64,000 nt of DNA from assembly GCF_035621475.1 (NCBI RefSeq), contig NZ_CP141799.1, forward strand, positions 4,266,501 through 4,330,500. The letters run 5' to 3'. Made by a program: the position numbers and the translations under genes. The notes beneath the pieces are model-generated. The model did no database searches. It was given only the letters and a program-made list of their open reading frames with translations, and was not told the DNA's origin. Positions 9,640-19,839 of the stretch are shown here, one piece after another (within the stretch, counting starts at the first letter, position 1; every line of letters begins with the position of its first letter). The DNA is from Pseudomonas paeninsulae. Lineage in GTDB: Bacteria > Pseudomonadota > Gammaproteobacteria > Pseudomonadales > Pseudomonadaceae.

Positions 9640-10635
9640 TTGAAACTCAGTGACATCGCCCGCCTGGCCCAGGTTTCCGTGACCACCGCCAGTTACGTCA
9701 TCAACGGCCAGGCCGATAAACGGCGGATCAGCGCCGCCACCGTGGCGCGGGTATTGGAAGTGGTCGAACGCCACGGCTACCGCCCCGACCAGCAAGCCGC
9801 TGGCCTGCGCCGCGGACAGAGCCGCTGCCTGGGGTTTATCCTGCCGGACCTGGAGAACCCCAGTTACGCGCGCCTGGCCAAGCTGCTCGAACAGCGCGCC
9901 CGCGCCGCCGGTTATCAATTGCTGATCGCCAGCTCCGATGACGACCCGAGCAGCGAGCGCCAGTTGCTCGAACTGTTCCGTTCGCGCCGCTGCGACGCCC
10001 TGATCGTCGCCAGTTGCCTGCCGCAGGACGACCCGGCCTATCTACGCTTGCTCACTGCCGGCGTGCCGGTAATCGCCGTCGACCGCGCCCTCGATCCCGC
10101 GCACATCTGCTCGGTGGTCAGCGACGACCAGCAGGCCGGCGCCTTGCTCACCGCCAGCCTGCTCAGCCCGCCACCGCGGCATATCGCCCTGATCGGCGCG
10201 CGCCCGGAGCTGCCGATCAGCCAGGCCCGCGAGCGCGGCTTTCGTCAGGCCCTGCACGATTTCGGCGGCACTGTCAGCGTCAGCCACGCCGAACAATTCA
10301 ACCGCGCCTGTGGTTACCGGCAGATGCGTGCCCTGCTGGACAACCCCACCGACTTGCCGGATGCGCTGATCACCACCGCCTATGTCCTGCTCGAAGGGGT
10401 CTTCGATGCCTTGCAGGAACAGTCGGGGCCGGGCATCGACGGTCTGCGTATAGCCACCTTCGGCGACACCCAGTTGCTGGATTTTCTGCCGCTGCGGGTC
10501 AACGCCATAGTCCAGCAACATGCACAGATCGCCGAACGCGTCCTCGAATTGGCCCTACGCGCCATCGAGCACAACGACTACCAACCCGGTATCGAAGCCA
10601 TCCCGCGCATTCTCAAGATCCGCCACGCGTTGTAG
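9640..10635 (+). CDS. fruR: LacI-family fructose operon regulator FruR/Cra
   Basis: DNA-binding repressor of the divergent fruBKA operon, expected to release on fructose-1-phosphate. The N-terminal helix-turn-helix is LSDIARLAQVSVTTASYVI, followed by the hinge and a periplasmic-binding-protein-like effector domain. I chose the TTG at 9640 (MKLSDIARLAQ) because AGGA sits 7 nt upstream and the product of 331 residues has family length. An upstream ATG at 9571 would add 23 residues of unrelated sequence and would overlap the operator region. Confidence 0.92.
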   Translation: MKLSDIARLAQVSVTTASYVINGQADKRRISAATVARVLEVVERHGYRPDQQAAGLRRGQSRCLGFILPDLENPSYARLAKLLEQRARAAGYQLLIASSDDDPSSERQLLELFRSRRCDALIVASCLPQDDPAYLRLLTAGVPVIAVDRALDPAHICSVVSDDQQAGALLTASLLSPPPRHIALIGARPELPISQARERGFRQALHDFGGTVSVSHAEQFNRACGYRQMRALLDNPTDLPDALITTAYVLLEGVFDALQEQSGPGIDGLRIATFGDTQLLDFLPLRVNAIVQQHAQIAERVLELALRAIEHNDYQPGIEAIPRILKIRHAL

Positions 10636-10786
10636 GAGCCAGGGGGACGTCTGGTGTCGCGCCACGAATAATCTGTCGCTTTCCGTGGGAGGGCCGGGTG
10701 GCGTTCCCACACCAGCCTGGCATTGAACCGGCATATCATGGTTGACGCGACGCTAGTGTCACGACAGGGTTCAAATGTCGCAAACC

Positions 10787-10835
10787 TGTAGGAGCACGCC
10801 ATGCGTGCGAATCGCCGGCATGGCCGGCTCCTACA
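10787..10835. repeat. REP-like inverted repeat
   Basis: TGTAGGAGC (10787-10795) is mirrored by GCTCCTACA (10827-10835), enclosing a GC-rich stem-loop. This resembles the short TGTAGGAGC-type palindromes common in Pseudomonas intergenic DNA. It lies just upstream of the TatD gene. Confidence 0.7.
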
Positions 10836-10864
10836 AAAAAGCCGGGCGGCGTATGATTCTGGCC

Positions 10865-11647
10865 ATGCGCCTGATCGACACCCACACCCACCTCGATTTC
10901 CCCGACTTCGACGCCGACCGCACCGAGCTGCTCGCACGCTGCCGCGCCCTCGGAGTGGAGCGCCTGGTGGTGCTCGGCGTGCAGCAGGACAACTGGCAGC
11001 GGCTGTGGGATCTGGTGCAGGGCGATGCCGGCCTGTACGCCGCCTTCGGCCTGCACCCGGTGTTCCTCGACAGCCATCGCCCCGAGCACCTGCTCGCATT
11101 GCGCGACTGGCTGCAGCGCCTGGCCGGCCACCCGCAACTCTGCGCGGTGGGCGAGTTCGGCCTGGATTATTTTCTCGAGCGGCTCGACCGCGAACGCCAA
11201 CAGACGCTGTTCGAGGCGCAACTGCGCCTGGCGCTGGAGTTCGAGCTGCCGGTCCTGCTGCACGTACGGCGTGCCCATGCCGCCTGCATCGCCACCTTGA
11301 AGCAGCTCAAGCCTGCGCGCCGCGGCATCATCCACGCCTTCGCCGGCAGCTACGAGGAAGCCCGCGAATACCTCAAGCTGGGCTTCAAACTGGGCCTCGG
11401 CGGCGCGCCGACCTGGCCCCAGGCCAAGCGCCTGCAGCAAACCCTGGCGCGCCTGCCGCTGGAGGCCGTGGTGCTGGAAACCGACGCCCCGGACATGGCC
11501 CCGGCCATGCACCCGCACCAGCGCAACAGCCCCGAATATCTGCCGGAAATCTGCGCCTGCCTGGCCCAATTGATGAATGTCGAGCCAGAGCAACTGGCCG
11601 CAGCCAGCAGCCGCAATGCCGCGGAGTTGTTCGGCTGGGCTCTCTGA
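10865..11647 (+). CDS. TatD-family metal-dependent hydrolase
   Basis: A 260-residue TIM-barrel metal-dependent DNase/hydrolase. It starts MRLIDTHTHLDF, with the HxH metal pair at residues 7 and 9. Other conserved sites are AVGEFGLDYF (metal Glu), VLLHVRRAH, GIIHAFAGSYEEA and LETDAPDMAP (metal Asp). The ATG at 10865 sets the family N-terminus; in-frame ATGs upstream (10775, 10853) add only non-conserved residues, partly from a REP-like repeat. It resembles the YjjV/TatD group, and its linkage to fruR is typical of Pseudomonas as I recall. The exact substrate is not determinable. Confidence 0.9.
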   Translation: MRLIDTHTHLDFPDFDADRTELLARCRALGVERLVVLGVQQDNWQRLWDLVQGDAGLYAAFGLHPVFLDSHRPEHLLALRDWLQRLAGHPQLCAVGEFGLDYFLERLDRERQQTLFEAQLRLALEFELPVLLHVRRAHAACIATLKQLKPARRGIIHAFAGSYEEAREYLKLGFKLGLGGAPTWPQAKRLQQTLARLPLEAVVLETDAPDMAPAMHPHQRNSPEYLPEICACLAQLMNVEPEQLAAASSRNAAELFGWAL

Positions 11648-11682
11648 ACACCACAACCTTGCCTGCTGGCGGCCGCAGTTTT

Positions 11683-11805
11683 TGTAGGATGCGGTTGAGC
11701 GTAGCGATACCCATCAACTGGTTCACAACCTCCAGGTTTTATTGATTTGCCGCAGATTGTCGTGATGGGTATCGCTACGCTCAGCCTACGCGGCCCATCC
11801 TACGG
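11683..11805. repeat. Inverted pair of the GATGGGTATCGCT repeat family (BIME-like)
   Basis: A reverse copy (GCGTAGCGATACCCATC) near 11696-11713 faces a forward copy (GATGGGTATCGCTACGC) at about 11764-11780. Both are bounded by TGTAGGAT/ATCCTACG ends. The linker holds a gatttgccgcagat-type motif that recurs between paired copies elsewhere. Confidence 0.85.
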
Positions 11806-11872
11806 ATTGCTGGCCTGAAGCGACCCATCAACCGGCAGCCAGCCCGGACCGCCCTACGCTCCTGGCGCAAAC

Positions 11873-11902
11873 GACAAGGCCCGCCAAATGGCGGGCCTTG
11901 TC
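11873..11902 (-). terminator. Terminator hairpin of the chemoreceptor gene
   Basis: A perfect 12-bp stem, GACAAGGCCCGC/GCGGGCCTTGTC at 11873-11884 and 11891-11902, with a short loop, 17 nt past the chemoreceptor stop. On the minus strand it is followed by only a short T run (CGTTTG). It may also stop read-through from the TatD side. Confidence 0.8.
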
Positions 11903-11918
11903 GGTACTGCTACAAACC

Positions 11919-13949
11919 TCAGACGCGGAACGCGCCGATCAACTGCTTCAAGCGCGACACCAGCCCGGACAACTCACGGCTGGCCGTTTCGGTCTGGCTG
12001 GCGCCCGCGGCGGTGCGTTCGCCAGCGCGGTTGATTTCGACGATGTTCTGGTCGATATCGTGTGCCACCGCAGTCTGCTGCTCGGCGGCCGCGGCGATCT
12101 GCTGGCTCTGGTCGACGATCATGCCCACCGCACCGAGGATGTTCTCCAGCGCCAGTTGCACCTTGCCCGACTCGCTGACCGTGCCGCTGGCCATCTGATG
12201 GCTGGCGCCCATGGCCTTGACCGCCGCACCGACGCCACCCTGCAGCTTGCCGATCATGCTCTCAATCTGCTCCGTAGACTGCTGGGTGCGCTTGGCCAGA
12301 TTGCGCACCTCATCGGCGACCACGGCGAAACCGCGGCCCTGTTCGCCGGCCCGCGCCGCCTCGATAGCCGCGTTGAGGGCCAGCAGGTTGGTCTGTTCGG
12401 CGATGCCCTTGATCACGTCCAGCACCTGGCTGATCGAGGCGCTGTCGCTGGCCAATTGGTTGATCACCGCCACCGACTGATCGATCTCGCCGGCCAGGCG
12501 CTGAATACTGCTCACCTGGGACTCGACCAAGGCGCGGCCGTTAACGGTTTCGCGGTTCACACTCTGCGCGCTGTCGACCGCCGCGGCCGCACTGCGTGCT
12601 ACCTCCTGGGCGGTGGCGGACATCTGGTTCATCGCCGTCGCCACCAATTCGATCTGGCTGCGTTGCCCGGCGACCGCCTGGTTACTCTCGCCGGAAACCA
12701 GCTCCACGCTATCGGCCTGACGCTCGACCTCGACCACGGTCTGGCCGACGCGCTCGATCAGGTCATGGATCTTCTGCACGGTCTCGTTGAACACCTGCCC
12801 CAGTTCGCCCAACTCGTCCTTGCTCTGCGCCGTGAAGCTGACCGTCATATCGCCGGCCGCGACTTTATTCATGACCTCGCCGAGGCTTTTCAAGGTGCTC
12901 CGGGTCGACACATAGAAGGCGCCATAGAGGTAGCCGATCAGCAGGAACACCAGCACCAGCGCCGCGACCAACAGGACCATCTGCCCACGATTTTCCTGCA
13001 GCCGTTCCTGCAGCTGCTGATCGAGGAAAGCCAGCACCGCATCGTTCAGCTCATAGGTCTTGCCCATGGCCGCGCCGACTTCTTCATAGAACTGCGTCCA
13101 GGGCGTATCCAGGGTATCGGCGATCACCACCTTGTCTTCGAACAGCACCGCGCTGGTCTTCAGGGTCGCCTGGCTGGCCGTGGCCAAGGTTTCCAGTGCC
13201 CCACGCGCAGCCGGGCTGCTACTCAAGGCTTCCTGCAGATTCAAGCCATATTCAGCGTGGAGTTTTTCCAGTTCCAGCAATAAGTCGTCGAACTTGGTAC
13301 TGGTGCCCGAATTGAGAAAGCCCTGCCCCAGGGAAGCAGCACCCATCGTCCGGCCTTCGCCCAATGCGGAGACAACCCGCGGCGTGATGCCGACGATCAG
13401 CTCGGTCATCTGCCGCACTTCGCGCTGACGATCCTGGCTGAGTCCGGCCTGAGCTGCGATCAGCTTGATAAATACCTGCGATCGGCCCAACAGCTTTTCG
13501 GCCATTGCCGCTTTGCCTTGCAGCGACGTCTCGCTCTGCACAGCGGCCAGGTTGGCAATCATTTCATCGCGTTTGGCGGCGAATTCATCGATCTGTTCGG
13601 CCTCGTGCACCACCGGCGCCAAGTCGCGCAGGCGCTCCGCGATGGAGCCTTGCAGGCGCGCGCTACGACTCTCGAGATCGCCGGCCTGACCGGACTGACC
13701 GATCATCACGTTGATTTCCGCCAGGTCGGAGAAATCCTCCAGGTCGCGCCTTAAATTCAGCGCCTGACCGAGCAGATCAATACTCTCCAGAGCCGCCTGG
13801 GTACTGACGAACTGGCGATTGGAGTCACGTACCAGATAGAAGTTGGTGACCAGCATGGGCAGAAAGAACAGGACACTGATCAAACTGAACTTCATGCCAA
13901 AGCTGAGGCGATTCATTAGCGCGATGGCCGGATACAGCACGGTCTTCAC
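11919..13949 (-). CDS. Methyl-accepting chemotaxis protein
   Basis: Inner-membrane chemoreceptor of 676 residues. A first membrane helix (about residues 20-40) precedes a long helical periplasmic sensor (to about 320). A second helix (about 322-345), a HAMP domain (about 346-400) and the cytoplasmic signalling coiled coil follow, with its tip [17 protein letters not shown] near residue 520. The GTG at 13949 is preceded by AGGAG about 7 nt upstream. Its place beside ampE matches the PA4520 position as I recall. The ligand is unknown; the long helical sensor is not an obvious Cache or PAS domain. No C-terminal CheR-docking pentapeptide is evident (it ends LIGAFRV). Confidence 0.94.
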   Translation of the reverse strand: MKTVLYPAIALMNRLSFGMKFSLISVLFFLPMLVTNFYLVRDSNRQFVSTQAALESIDLLGQALNLRRDLEDFSDLAEINVMIGQSGQAGDLESRSARLQGSIAERLRDLAPVVHEAEQIDEFAAKRDEMIANLAAVQSETSLQGKAAMAEKLLGRSQVFIKLIAAQAGLSQDRQREVRQMTELIVGITPRVVSALGEGRTMGAASLGQGFLNSGTSTKFDDLLLELEKLHAEYGLNLQEALSSSPAARGALETLATASQATLKTSAVLFEDKVVIADTLDTPWTQFYEEVGAAMGKTYELNDAVLAFLDQQLQERLQENRGQMVLLVAALVLVFLLIGYLYGAFYVSTRSTLKSLGEVMNKVAAGDMTVSFTAQSKDELGELGQVFNETVQKIHDLIERVGQTVVEVERQADSVELVSGESNQAVAGQRSQIELVATAMNQMSATAQEVARSAAAAVDSAQSVNRETVNGRALVESQVSSIQRLAGEIDQSVAVINQLASDSASISQVLDVIKGIAEQTNLLALNAAIEAARAGEQGRGFAVVADEVRNLAKRTQQSTEQIESMIGKLQGGVGAAVKAMGASHQMASGTVSESGKVQLALENILGAVGMIVDQSQQIAAAAEQQTAVAHDIDQNIVEINRAGERTAAGASQTETASRELSGLVSRLKQLIGAFRV

Positions 13950-14449
13950 AAGACGTCTCCTGTTCTAATTATTGTTATGAAGCGGTGCACGGTCGTTCAC
14001 CCAAGAGGCGACAGGCCTTGCGTCTCTTGCAGCCCGACCCAGGGTGTTGCAAGCAGTGCGTTAGATACCGATTGACCAGCTTGAGCAGTCGCACAAAGAA
14101 CTTATCGGGCACAGCACCTTGTATACCTGTTATCGACGCCAGTCTCTGTAACTTAAGGTTAAGCACGCGCATATCCCAAGCGTGGGCCGTCAGCAGGAGC
14201 GGGTGCCTTGCCCGGCGAGCGCAGGCTGACCGGCAGCCGTAGAATGCTGCGGGCCGCGTAGGCTGAGCGCAGCGATACCGCTCACAGTGGCCCGGATGAA
14301 CGCCGGGAAATCTGCCGCACGCGCAACCGCGCCCCGGAGAGCGCCGAAGCTTATGCGTATATGGACTGATTGACCGATGATGACGCATGAGCGCCGATGG
14401 GTATCGCTGCGCTCAATCACATCTTACAAAAGCCTGCGAGCGCGAATGA
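13950..14449. other. 500-bp intergenic region with a repeat pair in its downstream half
   Basis: No supported gene. The only long open frame here (137 codons, minus strand) runs through repeat sequence and has no family features. Dispersed repeat copies occupy about 14239-14430: a reverse copy at about 14255-14280 and a forward copy at 14396-14430. Promoter signals for the chemoreceptor should lie near 13950-14050, but I cannot assign them. Confidence 0.6.
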
Positions 14450-15286
14450 TCAGTAGAACAGCGCCCACAGGGCGAATACGCTGTACCAGAGCACGGCAGC
14501 GCGCACCAGCAGCTGCCACAAGCTGTCCAGGCTGCTCACCCCGACTTCGCCGATCACCGGCGCCGGCGTTTCGCAGGCCGCACGCCCGACATCGATCACC
14601 AACTGTGCGGCACTGATGTCCCAGCTCAACAATTCGTGCAGCAACACCCGATTGACCGCCACGAAATTGCCGACCAGGGCGAAACTCGCCGCCAGTACCC
14701 GCACCGGCAACCAGTCGAAGGCATGCCGCAGCTGCACGGCGCGCTCGCGCAAGACTTCCTGCTCAGCATGTTCGGCCAGCAGAGCCAGCAGCCGATAAGC
14801 CAAGGCCGCCAACGGGCCAAGCAGTGCATACCAGAAGATCACGGCAAATAAACTCTGGTAGGCCTGCCACACCAGATGACCCTGCACCTGTTGCAGCAGC
14901 GCGCCCTCTTCGTCGGCCTCCAGAGCCAGGTCACGGCGGGCGACCAGATAGGCCGCCTCGCTGTCGCCGCGCCGCCAGCTGTCGCGAAACGGCCCGAGCG
15001 CCGCCTGCAAATCGCCACGCCCAAGGCTATAGATCAGCACCAGCAGGTGCAGCGGCAACGCCAACCAACCGTAGGCCAGCGGCTTGAGCAGCACCAGCAG
15101 CAGCCCCAGCACCACCAGCGGCAGAACCACCAGCAGCACGATCGCCAACCATGGGCTCTCGATAAAGCTCGCTTGCCGCTCCGCCCAGGCCAGCAGCCGC
15201 AACCAGGGACCGTCCTGCTGGATCTTGTTGCGCCAGGCCGAGAATTTTTCCACCCACAGCACCAGCAACAACACCAGAAAACTCAT
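14450..15286 (-). CDS. ampE: AmpE inner-membrane regulatory protein
   Basis: A 278-residue membrane protein that accompanies AmpD in control of AmpC beta-lactamase induction and murein recycling; its exact biochemical role is unsettled. About four hydrophobic segments are visible, including MSFLVLLLVLWVEKF at the N-terminus, a pair around residues 45-85, one near 145-170, and one at the C-terminus. The ATG overlaps the ampD stop by 4 nt, so the two genes form the usual ampDE operon. Confidence 0.92.
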   Translation of the reverse strand: MSFLVLLLVLWVEKFSAWRNKIQQDGPWLRLLAWAERQASFIESPWLAIVLLVVLPLVVLGLLLVLLKPLAYGWLALPLHLLVLIYSLGRGDLQAALGPFRDSWRRGDSEAAYLVARRDLALEADEEGALLQQVQGHLVWQAYQSLFAVIFWYALLGPLAALAYRLLALLAEHAEQEVLRERAVQLRHAFDWLPVRVLAASFALVGNFVAVNRVLLHELLSWDISAAQLVIDVGRAACETPAPVIGEVGVSSLDSLWQLLVRAAVLWYSVFALWALFY

Positions 15287-15846
15287 GATTTCTCCTTCCT
15301 ATCCATCAGTGCAGCGCGCAGGCGCGACCAGTCGAACGCCGGGCCGGGGTCAGTCTTGCGGGTCGGAGCGATGTCGCTGTGCCCGCAGATCCGTTCCAGG
15401 GTGAGCGCCGGATACGCCCTTTGCAACTCGACCGTCAGGCCAACCAATGCGGCATATTGCGCATCGGTGAAGGCCTGTTCGTCAGTACCTTCCAGCTCAA
15501 TCCCCAGAGAAAAATCGTTGCAGTTGTCGCGCCCGGCGAAACACGATTGCCCGGCATGCCAGGCGCGCTCGTTGCACGAGACAAACTGGGTGATGGCGCC
15601 GTCGCGTTCAATCAGGAAATGCGCCGACACGCGCAACGTCGCTATCTCGGCAAAGTATGGATGCTCATCGACGATCAGGCGATTCTGGAAAAACTCCTGC
15701 ACCTTGCTGGTACCGAACTGCCCCGGCGGCAGGCTGATGTTATGGATCACCAACAGGGAAACCTCACCCTGCGGGCGCTCATTGAAATTGGGGGACGGGC
15801 AGTGGCGCACACCTTGGCACCAACCACTGCGAGGATCCGGCTGCAT
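15283..15846 (-). CDS. ampD: 1,6-anhydro-N-acetylmuramyl-L-alanine amidase AmpD
   Basis: Cytoplasmic zinc amidase that removes the peptide from anhydromuropeptides during cell-wall recycling, keeping the AmpR inducer low. The 187-residue product shows zinc ligands at His35 (LLVIHNIS), His156 (ICGHSDIAP) and Asp166 (DPGP), with Glu residues in GIELEG near 117-119. These match the characterised AmpD enzymes. The ATG at 15846 follows AAGGAG by 5 nt; the in-frame extension to 16008 is intergenic repeat sequence. Its end overlaps ampE by 4 nt. Confidence 0.95.
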   Translation of the reverse strand: MQPDPRSGWCQGVRHCPSPNFNERPQGEVSLLVIHNISLPPGQFGTSKVQEFFQNRLIVDEHPYFAEIATLRVSAHFLIERDGAITQFVSCNERAWHAGQSCFAGRDNCNDFSLGIELEGTDEQAFTDAQYAALVGLTVELQRAYPALTLERICGHSDIAPTRKTDPGPAFDWSRLRAALMDRKEKS

Positions 15847-15929
15847 AAAGGCTCCTTGAACGAGCCTCCACTCTAGAGCAGGCCGGCAACGGGGCCAAGG
15901 GGCGATCCCCTCAGAGCGCAGCGACAGAT

Positions 15930-16094
15930 CGTAGGGTGGGTTAGGTGCATGTTGCCGATAGCGATGACCCGGCAAGATCTGATGCACCGTAACCCACCAT
16001 CGGCGCAACCCGGTATATCGCCTGGTGGGTTACGCGGCGCGCCACGATCGCGGCGCCTGATCGTTCGGAGCGTGGTGCCGCTAACCCACCCTAC
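15930..16094. repeat. GTAGGGTGGGTTA inverted repeat element
   Basis: GTAGGGTGGGTTAG near 15931 is mirrored by CTAACCCACCCTAC near 16081-16094. Further TAACCCACC/GGTGGGTTA copies lie inside (about 15990-16035). The block fills most of the gap between ampD and the DUF1631 gene and belongs to a family distinct from the GATGGGTATCGCT repeats. Confidence 0.75.
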
Positions 16095-16214
16095 GGATCG
16101 CGGATTGCTCTCGACCGTAGGGCGGTCCCGGCGGCGTTCCGCTCAGCCGCGAAGCTTTAGGCGGCCCCAAGGGCCGTAGCCCCCCTGCACAAGGGCCAGA
16201 GAAAGCGAGCCAGG

Positions 16215-18506
16215 TCAGGCGCCCTTGAGCTTGCGCAGGTTACCGATAACCGATTCCAGCGCCCGGTCGAACAGCAGCGCATCATCGAGCAGGCGGATGG
16301 CATTGCGGCGAAACTCGACCGCCAGGCCCATACGGGTTTTTTCCAGGACCTTCATGCCGGTGCGGTTGACGAAGATGTACTTGCAGGCTGGCTTGATCAC
16401 CGCGGCCAGCTTGCAACGCAGCTTGTGTTCCTGGTCTTCCTGAAACTCTACCCAGCTACCTACCCGCAGGTTATCGACTCGCAGCAGGGCTTCGTCATCA
16501 TCTGCCAGGCAGATTTCAGGTTCGCTCGCGCTGCTTTGCCCCGGGGCCAGCAGCACGATCTCCTCGACTACCTCGATCATCGCCGACAACTCTGTCGGTG
16601 CTGGCAGCTCCAGCAAGGATGGCTCGTCACCGCTCGCAGCCACGGCGTCATGCGGTTGATCGTCGTTCGCGCGCACTGCCAGCGCTTCGACCGCTGGCAT
16701 CACTTGTTTGAATCGCTGAATAGACTGCACATGCAGATCTTCCAGTTGACTGAAAAACTCACCCGTGGAGAACGGATCGAACGCCGCACTGGCCATGCCT
16801 TCACGCAGCGCCTTGAGCAGCCCCGGCACCAGCTCGAGCAAGCGTTGGCGCGCTTGCGGATCCTCGTGGGGTTGCGCACTCCAGACCAGATCATCCATGG
16901 TCGCCAACGCCATCTGCCACTCGGGCGAGTCGACGCCGTGCTTGAGACAGGTGAGCATCAATACCTTGCTCCACGCCTCCTGCAGCACGCGCACCACCAC
17001 TTCGGGCAAACGCTTGCCCAGCAGCCGCTCATTCAGTGCCCGTTCGACCTGGCGCCGAGCCAGCTCGGCCTTGGCGCTGCCCTCTTCCGCGTCGCGAGTA
17101 CGTTGCTCCAACAGCTCACTGCGCCGCCGCTCGTTACCGGTAAAGGCGAGAAAGTCCGCCAGCAGTTCGGAAAAAATCAGTGGATCATCGACAAAGTCGT
17201 TGAGTAGGCGCTGCACCATCTGCTCGATCTTCTGATACAGGCTGCCGCGCTGCGTCTCGTCCTGCTCACCCCAGCCCAGAGCGGCCGAGGCGATTTCATT
17301 GAGTAACCGCCGAGCAGGATGACTGCCACGACTGAAGAAGGTCTTGTCCAGCACCGCGACCTTGAGCATGGGGATCTGCAAGCGCGCGATCAGCGCTTTC
17401 AGCGAATCCGGCAGGGTGCGGTCATCGAGGATGAATTCGAACAGCATCGACACCAGGTTGATAACGTCCTCATCCACCTCGCCGACCACCCGGGCCTTGC
17501 CGCTCCTGGCACTGGCGCGACTGAGCAGTTGTTCGAGCTGCTCACGCAGATCGAAATCATCGCTAACCTGAAGGGGGGCATGCTGCTGCATATGGGAGAG
17601 CAGGCGCATCAAGTCGTGACTGGTAATCGGTGACGCGTCGGCCGGCAGTTCGCGCCGCGGCATGGCACTGCCGCGCACCTGGCCAAGCAGCTCCTGCAGC
17701 GCCACGAAAACTTCCTGCACGCCGTCGCCGGCCTGCTCGCCAGCACTGGCGCCCGCCGGCTCAGCCGGGCCGCGCGCAGCTGCCCCGGAACGACCCGGGT
17801 TACGCCGCGCCGGTGCCGATTTCAGCTCCGGCAACACACCCGCAGCGACCAGCGACTGATTGGCCTCGGCATAGAGCTGATCGAGATCGGCCAACACATA
17901 CTTTTCAAACAATTTGAGGATGATCAATTTGACCTTGATCTCCACCCCCAAGCTGCTGCACGCCTCGAGAAAAGCCGCACAGAGCGCAGCGGGACCGAGC
18001 GGGTTGGACTTGTCGTCGAGCTTCTTGCTGACCAGGGCATTCAAGCGCGTGGTCAGATGGCTGACCCCCATGCTGTCCCTGCTCATGACCTTGGCCACCA
18101 TGGCATCCAGCGCCACGGACTCCTCCAGCTCATCGTTCTGCACCAGCGCCAGGCTGTCGAAGGAGACGGCCTCCATAGGCGGCTTGCCGATCTCGTATTG
18201 GTTGAGGGTGGCGAAAGGCTCGAAGACCTTTTGCAGGAAGCCGCGCTCGATATTCTTGCGCTTCAAACGCAGATCGCGCATAGCCTCGAAGAAAGCGTTT
18301 TGCTCGGCGTTACTGGCCGCCCGATCCGCCATATCGAACAGCGTATCGTCGGCATTGTCGAACAGCGCTTGCAAGGCGTGCTTGAGCTGCAGCGCAGCCT
18401 TGTCGCGTAGATGAATGAGCGCCACGGGCAGTCTTCCTCCCGGTGAAGTGGGCGATTGCTCCGCGGCCACCTTGTTCAGGTGCACCACTTTCGCGTCAGT
18501 CTTCAT
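16215..18506 (-). CDS. DUF1631 family protein (first copy)
   Basis: A 763-residue soluble, mostly helical protein of the DUF1631 family, sometimes misannotated as thymidine phosphorylase. I see no enzymatic motif. Recognisable family stretches include EPFATLNQYEIG (about residues 100-112), DEDVINLVSMLFEFILDD and SHPARRLLNEIASAALGW in the middle, and a C-terminal segment reading LRVGSWVEFQEDQEHKLRCKLA then YIFVNRTGMKVLEKT, which looks like a PilZ-type or other small beta-barrel. The ATG at 18506 has AGGAG 7 nt upstream. The paralogue at 36754 shares the same plan. In P. aeruginosa a gene of this family sits between ampD and nadC (PA4523, by memory). Function unknown. Confidence 0.85.
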   Translation of the reverse strand: MKTDAKVVHLNKVAAEQSPTSPGGRLPVALIHLRDKAALQLKHALQALFDNADDTLFDMADRAASNAEQNAFFEAMRDLRLKRKNIERGFLQKVFEPFATLNQYEIGKPPMEAVSFDSLALVQNDELEESVALDAMVAKVMSRDSMGVSHLTTRLNALVSKKLDDKSNPLGPAALCAAFLEACSSLGVEIKVKLIILKLFEKYVLADLDQLYAEANQSLVAAGVLPELKSAPARRNPGRSGAAARGPAEPAGASAGEQAGDGVQEVFVALQELLGQVRGSAMPRRELPADASPITSHDLMRLLSHMQQHAPLQVSDDFDLREQLEQLLSRASARSGKARVVGEVDEDVINLVSMLFEFILDDRTLPDSLKALIARLQIPMLKVAVLDKTFFSRGSHPARRLLNEIASAALGWGEQDETQRGSLYQKIEQMVQRLLNDFVDDPLIFSELLADFLAFTGNERRRSELLEQRTRDAEEGSAKAELARRQVERALNERLLGKRLPEVVVRVLQEAWSKVLMLTCLKHGVDSPEWQMALATMDDLVWSAQPHEDPQARQRLLELVPGLLKALREGMASAAFDPFSTGEFFSQLEDLHVQSIQRFKQVMPAVEALAVRANDDQPHDAVAASGDEPSLLELPAPTELSAMIEVVEEIVLLAPGQSSASEPEICLADDDEALLRVDNLRVGSWVEFQEDQEHKLRCKLAAVIKPACKYIFVNRTGMKVLEKTRMGLAVEFRRNAIRLLDDALLFDRALESVIGNLRKLKGA

Positions 18507-18982
18507 TGCGACTCTCCTGCAGACTGCCCCTGCCTGGGCCAACCGATCTGCATAGCAACCAACCGAGCGTCATCCCTAGCGTCAAGGTTATGGCGTCAAT
18601 ATCCATAAAGTCATTATAGGTATACCGCATCCACCCCAAAACAGACTTTTCCTGCGGATATGACCCAGGTCACAGATATAAAGCACCAGCCTTACGACGA
18701 CGAGCAGAACCCGACCAACGCAATCATTCAAGCCAGACAACCACCCCCGCCCCGGATTGCGCCAAGGCTTATTCGGGCGACGCGCCCGCAGGATAGCTGC
18801 GAGCGCAGCGGCACCCATAGCCACGCATCAGGCGCATTGCGGCGATTGCAGCAGATTGCCGATGGGTATCGCTGCGTTCAACCGCATCGAATGAAAGTCT
18901 CCGAGCACCCGCGATTAGCAATCTCGCTGCACCCGCCTTCGGCAATCCCTATAATCGCCCGACCCTGACAGTGGAGCCCACC
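18507..18982. other. Intergenic region between divergent DUF1631 gene and nadC
   Basis: No supported gene. A degraded pair of the window's main repeat is present: a weak reverse copy around 18793-18825 (GAGCGCAGCGGCACCCATA) and a clear forward copy GATGGGTATCGCTGCG at 18860-18887. A 78-codon minus-strand frame (18588-18824) crosses the repeat and has no family features. Confidence 0.6.
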
Positions 18983-19831
18983 ATGCCGAACCTAACCCTC
19001 GCCGACCTGACTGCCGAAATCGAGGCCAATGTCCGTCGCGCGCTGACCGAGGATATTGGCAGCGGCGATATCACCGCCCAACTGATCCCCGCCGAGCGTC
19101 TGGCCCACGCCACCATCATCACCCGCGAAGCCGCGGTGGTCTGCGGCAGCGCCTGGGTCGATGCCGTGTTTCGCCGGCTCGACCCGCGCGTCGCCGTGCA
19201 CTGGCAGGTCCGCGACGGTGAGCGCGTCAGCCCCAACCAGGCCTTGTTCCATCTCGAAGGTCCGGCCCGCGCCTTGCTCAGCGGCGAGCGCAGTGCCCTG
19301 AACTTCCTGCAGACTCTGTCCGCTGTCGCCACCCGCTGCCAGCAGTACGCCGACCTGGTGCAAGGCACCGCAGTCAAACTGCTCGACACCCGCAAGACCC
19401 TGCCCGGCCTGCGCCTGGCGCAGAAATACGCCGTCACCTGCGGCGGCTGCCACAACCACCGCATCGGCCTGTTCGACGCCTTCCTGATCAAGGAAAACCA
19501 CATCGCAGCCTGCGGCGGCATCGTCGAAGCCGTGCAAGCCGCGCACAAAATCGCCCCCGGCAAATCGGTGGAAGTCGAAGTGGAAAGCCTGGAAGAACTG
19601 CAACAAGCCCTGGACGCCGGCGCCGACATCATCATGCTCGACGAACTGTCGCTGGACGACATGCGCCAAGCGGTCGCCATCACCCAGGGCCGCTCCAAGC
19701 TGGAAGCCTCGGGCGGCGTAAATGAATCCACCCTGCGCGCAATCGCCGAGACCGGCGTCGATTACATATCGATCGGCGCCCTGACCAAGGACGTGAAGGC
19801 GGTGGACCTGTCGATGCGCCTGAGTTTATAG
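18983..19831 (+). CDS. nadC: Nicotinate-nucleotide pyrophosphorylase (quinolinate phosphoribosyltransferase)
   Basis: Converts quinolinate and PRPP to nicotinate mononucleotide in de novo NAD synthesis. The product has 282 residues. It shows [14 protein letters not shown] at the N-terminus, [19 protein letters not shown] with the conserved basic residues, [20 protein letters not shown] in the active site, and [10 protein letters not shown] and LEASGGVN near the C-terminus. The ATG at 18983 follows GGAG by 6 nt; an ATG four codons earlier lacks a site. NAD synthase (nadE) lies in the same window but is not linked. Confidence 0.96.
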   Translation: MPNLTLADLTAEIEANVRRALTEDIGSGDITAQLIPAERLAHATIITREAAVVCGSAWVDAVFRRLDPRVAVHWQVRDGERVSPNQALFHLEGPARALLSGERSALNFLQTLSAVATRCQQYADLVQGTAVKLLDTRKTLPGLRLAQKYAVTCGGCHNHRIGLFDAFLIKENHIAACGGIVEAVQAAHKIAPGKSVEVEVESLEELQQALDAGADIIMLDELSLDDMRQAVAITQGRSKLEASGGVNESTLRAIAETGVDYISIGALTKDVKAVDLSMRLSL

Positions 19832-19839
19832 ATTCGTCG

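Noticed and set aside
11898..13283. 461-codon frame antisense to the chemoreceptor
   Set aside because: Shadow frame made of Leu, His and Gln-rich sequence; the chemoreceptor on the other strand has all its domains.
13975..14388. 137-codon minus-strand frame
   Set aside because: Runs through dispersed repeat sequence, Arg/Cys-rich, no family features.
18588..18824. 78-codon minus-strand frame between DUF1631 and nadC
   Set aside because: Overlaps a degraded repeat and the divergent promoter region; no recognisable feature.
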